DNA of 64,000 nt, from assembly GCA_963791295.1 (NCBI GenBank), contig CAWBRY010000001.1, positions 620,001 to 684,000 on the forward strand, read 5' to 3'. The notes beneath the pieces were generated by a model. It made no database searches. It saw nothing but the letters and a program-made list of their open reading frames with translations, and had not been told where the DNA came from. Below, in pieces: positions 62,918 to 64,000 of this stretch; position 1 is the stretch's first letter; each line of letters opens with the position of its first letter. This stretch comes from CAWBRY01 sp963791295 (GTDB lineage Bacteria; Bacteroidota; Bacteroidia; Chitinophagales; Chitinophagaceae). The translations under genes were made by a program, and so were the position numbers.

Positions 62918-64000
62918 TTAAAGTTTAATAACCAGGTCTAAAAAAAATGACCGGGGCTGTATAGCCATTGTAAAATAATTTGCATTGGGGTTGGATTGTC
63001 TCTTCTCCGGACTGAATTGCTGGGTCTCAAATGTTTCAAATGGGAAACCGCTGGAAATTGGCGCGGTCCACTCAATCACAGCAAAATGATTAAAGAAATT
63101 GTTGACGGTAGCCTGTAGTTTTATTTTGTCGGTGAAAGCATATGAAACATGAAAATCAAATTGACTGAACGCTGGCAAGTAAAATGTTTCACTTGTGTTA
63201 GCTGCTCGTTTACTCACGTAATTCATATTAACATCTGCATACCATTTTTGTCTTTTATATGAAGATGTCAGGTTAATCATGACAGGCGCTGCCTGATCAC
63301 TGATTCTCTTGCCTGAACGGTCGATGATAGTGTCATCAAATTGGCCCGTTCCTCTTAAATCGTAAAACATATACTTGTCCGAATAAAATTGCTGCACAAC
63401 GGCATTGCACCTAAAACTAAAATGCGAGGATAGGTTGAAATTGCCTTCCAATTCTATTCCCACTGTATGTACTTTGTTATAAAGAGTCGGGGTAGAGTAG
63501 TAACTGGATAAGGAGCCCGAGTCGTTGGCAAACCCAATGCGGGGCACATTTTTTAGGACGCATAAGAATGGCGTAGCTGTGAAATTTGTATTCCTTCCTT
63601 CGTATTTGATGCCGGCTTCTAATTGGATAGTTTGCTGTGCTTTTTCCTTTACCACAGAAGCAGCTTGCTGGTTTGCTATATAATTACTGACATCGGGTAA
63701 TTTATTGCCCAGAGAATAGCGTATATAATAAGCCAATGAATTACTTACCTTAAAATTGAGGCCGCCGCTGATGGAAAATGTCCTTAAACTTTTCCTGAAT
63801 CGTTTCAATGGTTTCAATGTTACCACGATGCTATCGTAAAGGGTGAGGGGATTTTTATCAACACCGCCATCTGGGGAAGTTAGGGAGGCATCAGGGGTGA
63901 TAAATGAATTGTCAATGCTAAACGATTCGTATCGGCATCCCCAATCTAAATTCAATTTTGGAGTTATATCCCAGTGATGACCGAAAAACACGGCATTTTG
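62918..64000 (-). CDS. TonB-dependent receptor, C-terminal part (cut by window edge)
   Basis: About 360 residues are visible, and the frame stays open to base 64000, so the N-terminus and plug lie outside. The text has the alternating strand pattern of a 22-strand barrel (NLDWGCRYESFSIDN, AYYIRYSLGNKLPDVSNYIA, IQLEAGIKYEGRNTNF, KWYADVNMNYVSKRAAN). It closes with a terminal strand ending FFLDLVIKL, typical of outer-membrane receptors. It may deliver the signal or ligand sensed by the kinases encoded directly downstream. Confidence 0.9.
   Translation of the reverse strand, partial: QNAVFFGHHWDITPKLNLDWGCRYESFSIDNSFITPDASLTSPDGGVDKNPLTLYDSIVVTLKPLKRFRKSLRTFSISGGLNFKVSNSLAYYIRYSLGNKLPDVSNYIANQQAASVVKEKAQQTIQLEAGIKYEGRNTNFTATPFLCVLKNVPRIGFANDSGSLSSYYSTPTLYNKVHTVGIELEGNFNLSSHFSFRCNAVVQQFYSDKYMFYDLRGTGQFDDTIIDRSGKRISDQAAPVMINLTSSYKRQKWYADVNMNYVSKRAANTSETFYLPAFSQFDFHVSYAFTDKIKLQATVNNFFNHFAVIEWTAPISSGFPFETFETQQFSPEKRQSNPNANYFTMAIQPRSFFLDLVIKL

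Overview
The window looks like chromosomal DNA of a member of the Bacteroidota, most likely Chitinophagaceae or a close relative. The grounds are a Por-type (T9SS) C-terminal sorting domain, several LytS/LytTR two-component pairs, TPR-sensor histidine kinases, a TonB-dependent receptor, GMC/gluconate-dehydrogenase-subunit-3/Gfo-Idh gene sets, many lipoprotein and Tat-like leaders, and a few TAnnTTTG-type promoter motifs. The family-level placement is inference. I saw no tRNA, rRNA, CRISPR array, phage or intact insertion sequence.

Layout. 0-7 kb: a barrel-like outer-membrane protein, an aldo/keto reductase, a TPR sensor kinase that stops before its ATPase domain, and a secreted orphan next to an astacin-like metalloprotease. 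7-19 kb: small accessory enzymes (ThuA-like, EthD, xylose-isomerase-like, VOC, AraC, SRPBCC, DUF1801, YVTN propeller, GH43) with conspicuous gene decay: a broken ThuA paralogue, a hydrolase tail, and two adjacent genes (a DUF4242-cyclase-AraC fusion and a berberine-bridge-type FAD oxidoreductase) carrying at least about ten frame changes in 2.7 kb. A REP-like hairpin with 25-bp tandem repeats follows. 19-25 kb: one 1980-residue secreted protein with a beta-rich N-terminus, a subtilase-like domain whose catalytic Asp and His positions read Asn and Glu, MBG domains, two blocks of an 8-residue NGKAVTIE repeat and a T9SS tail. 25-27 kb: a TPR-linked adenylate cyclase.

27.4-31.4 kb: a four-gene run (3-oxoacid CoA-transferase, maleylacetate reductase, MhqD-like hydrolase, MhqO/LinE-like extradiol dioxygenase) that reads as a hydroquinone-to-3-oxoadipyl-CoA route. 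32.7-35.9 kb: a sugar-oxidation operon (gluconate dehydrogenase subunit 3-like lipoprotein, GMC oxidoreductase, Gfo/Idh/MocA oxidoreductase). 36-37.6 kb: relics of AraC and aldo/keto reductase genes, then a divergent HxlR regulator/YceI pair with two perfect palindromes between them. 37.6-40.8 kb: a LytS/LytTR pair divergent from a two-domain vanadium-haloperoxidase-like protein, with a 21-bp-period direct repeat in the shared intergenic region.

40.8-49.8 kb: a BASS transporter, membrane and secreted orphans, an ECF sigma factor with a small membrane partner, a CehA/McbA-type PHP metallohydrolase, two orphan ORFs and a cyclase-TolB-like-TPR protein. 49.9-55.8 kb: a complete tripartite RND efflux operon. 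55.8-64 kb, all on the minus strand: a PQQ-type sugar dehydrogenase, an NAD(P)-binding reductase, a small Cys-rich lipoprotein, and an operon of TonB-dependent receptor (cut by the window edge), TPR-HisKA-HATPase kinase, TPR-LytS kinase and LytTR regulator.
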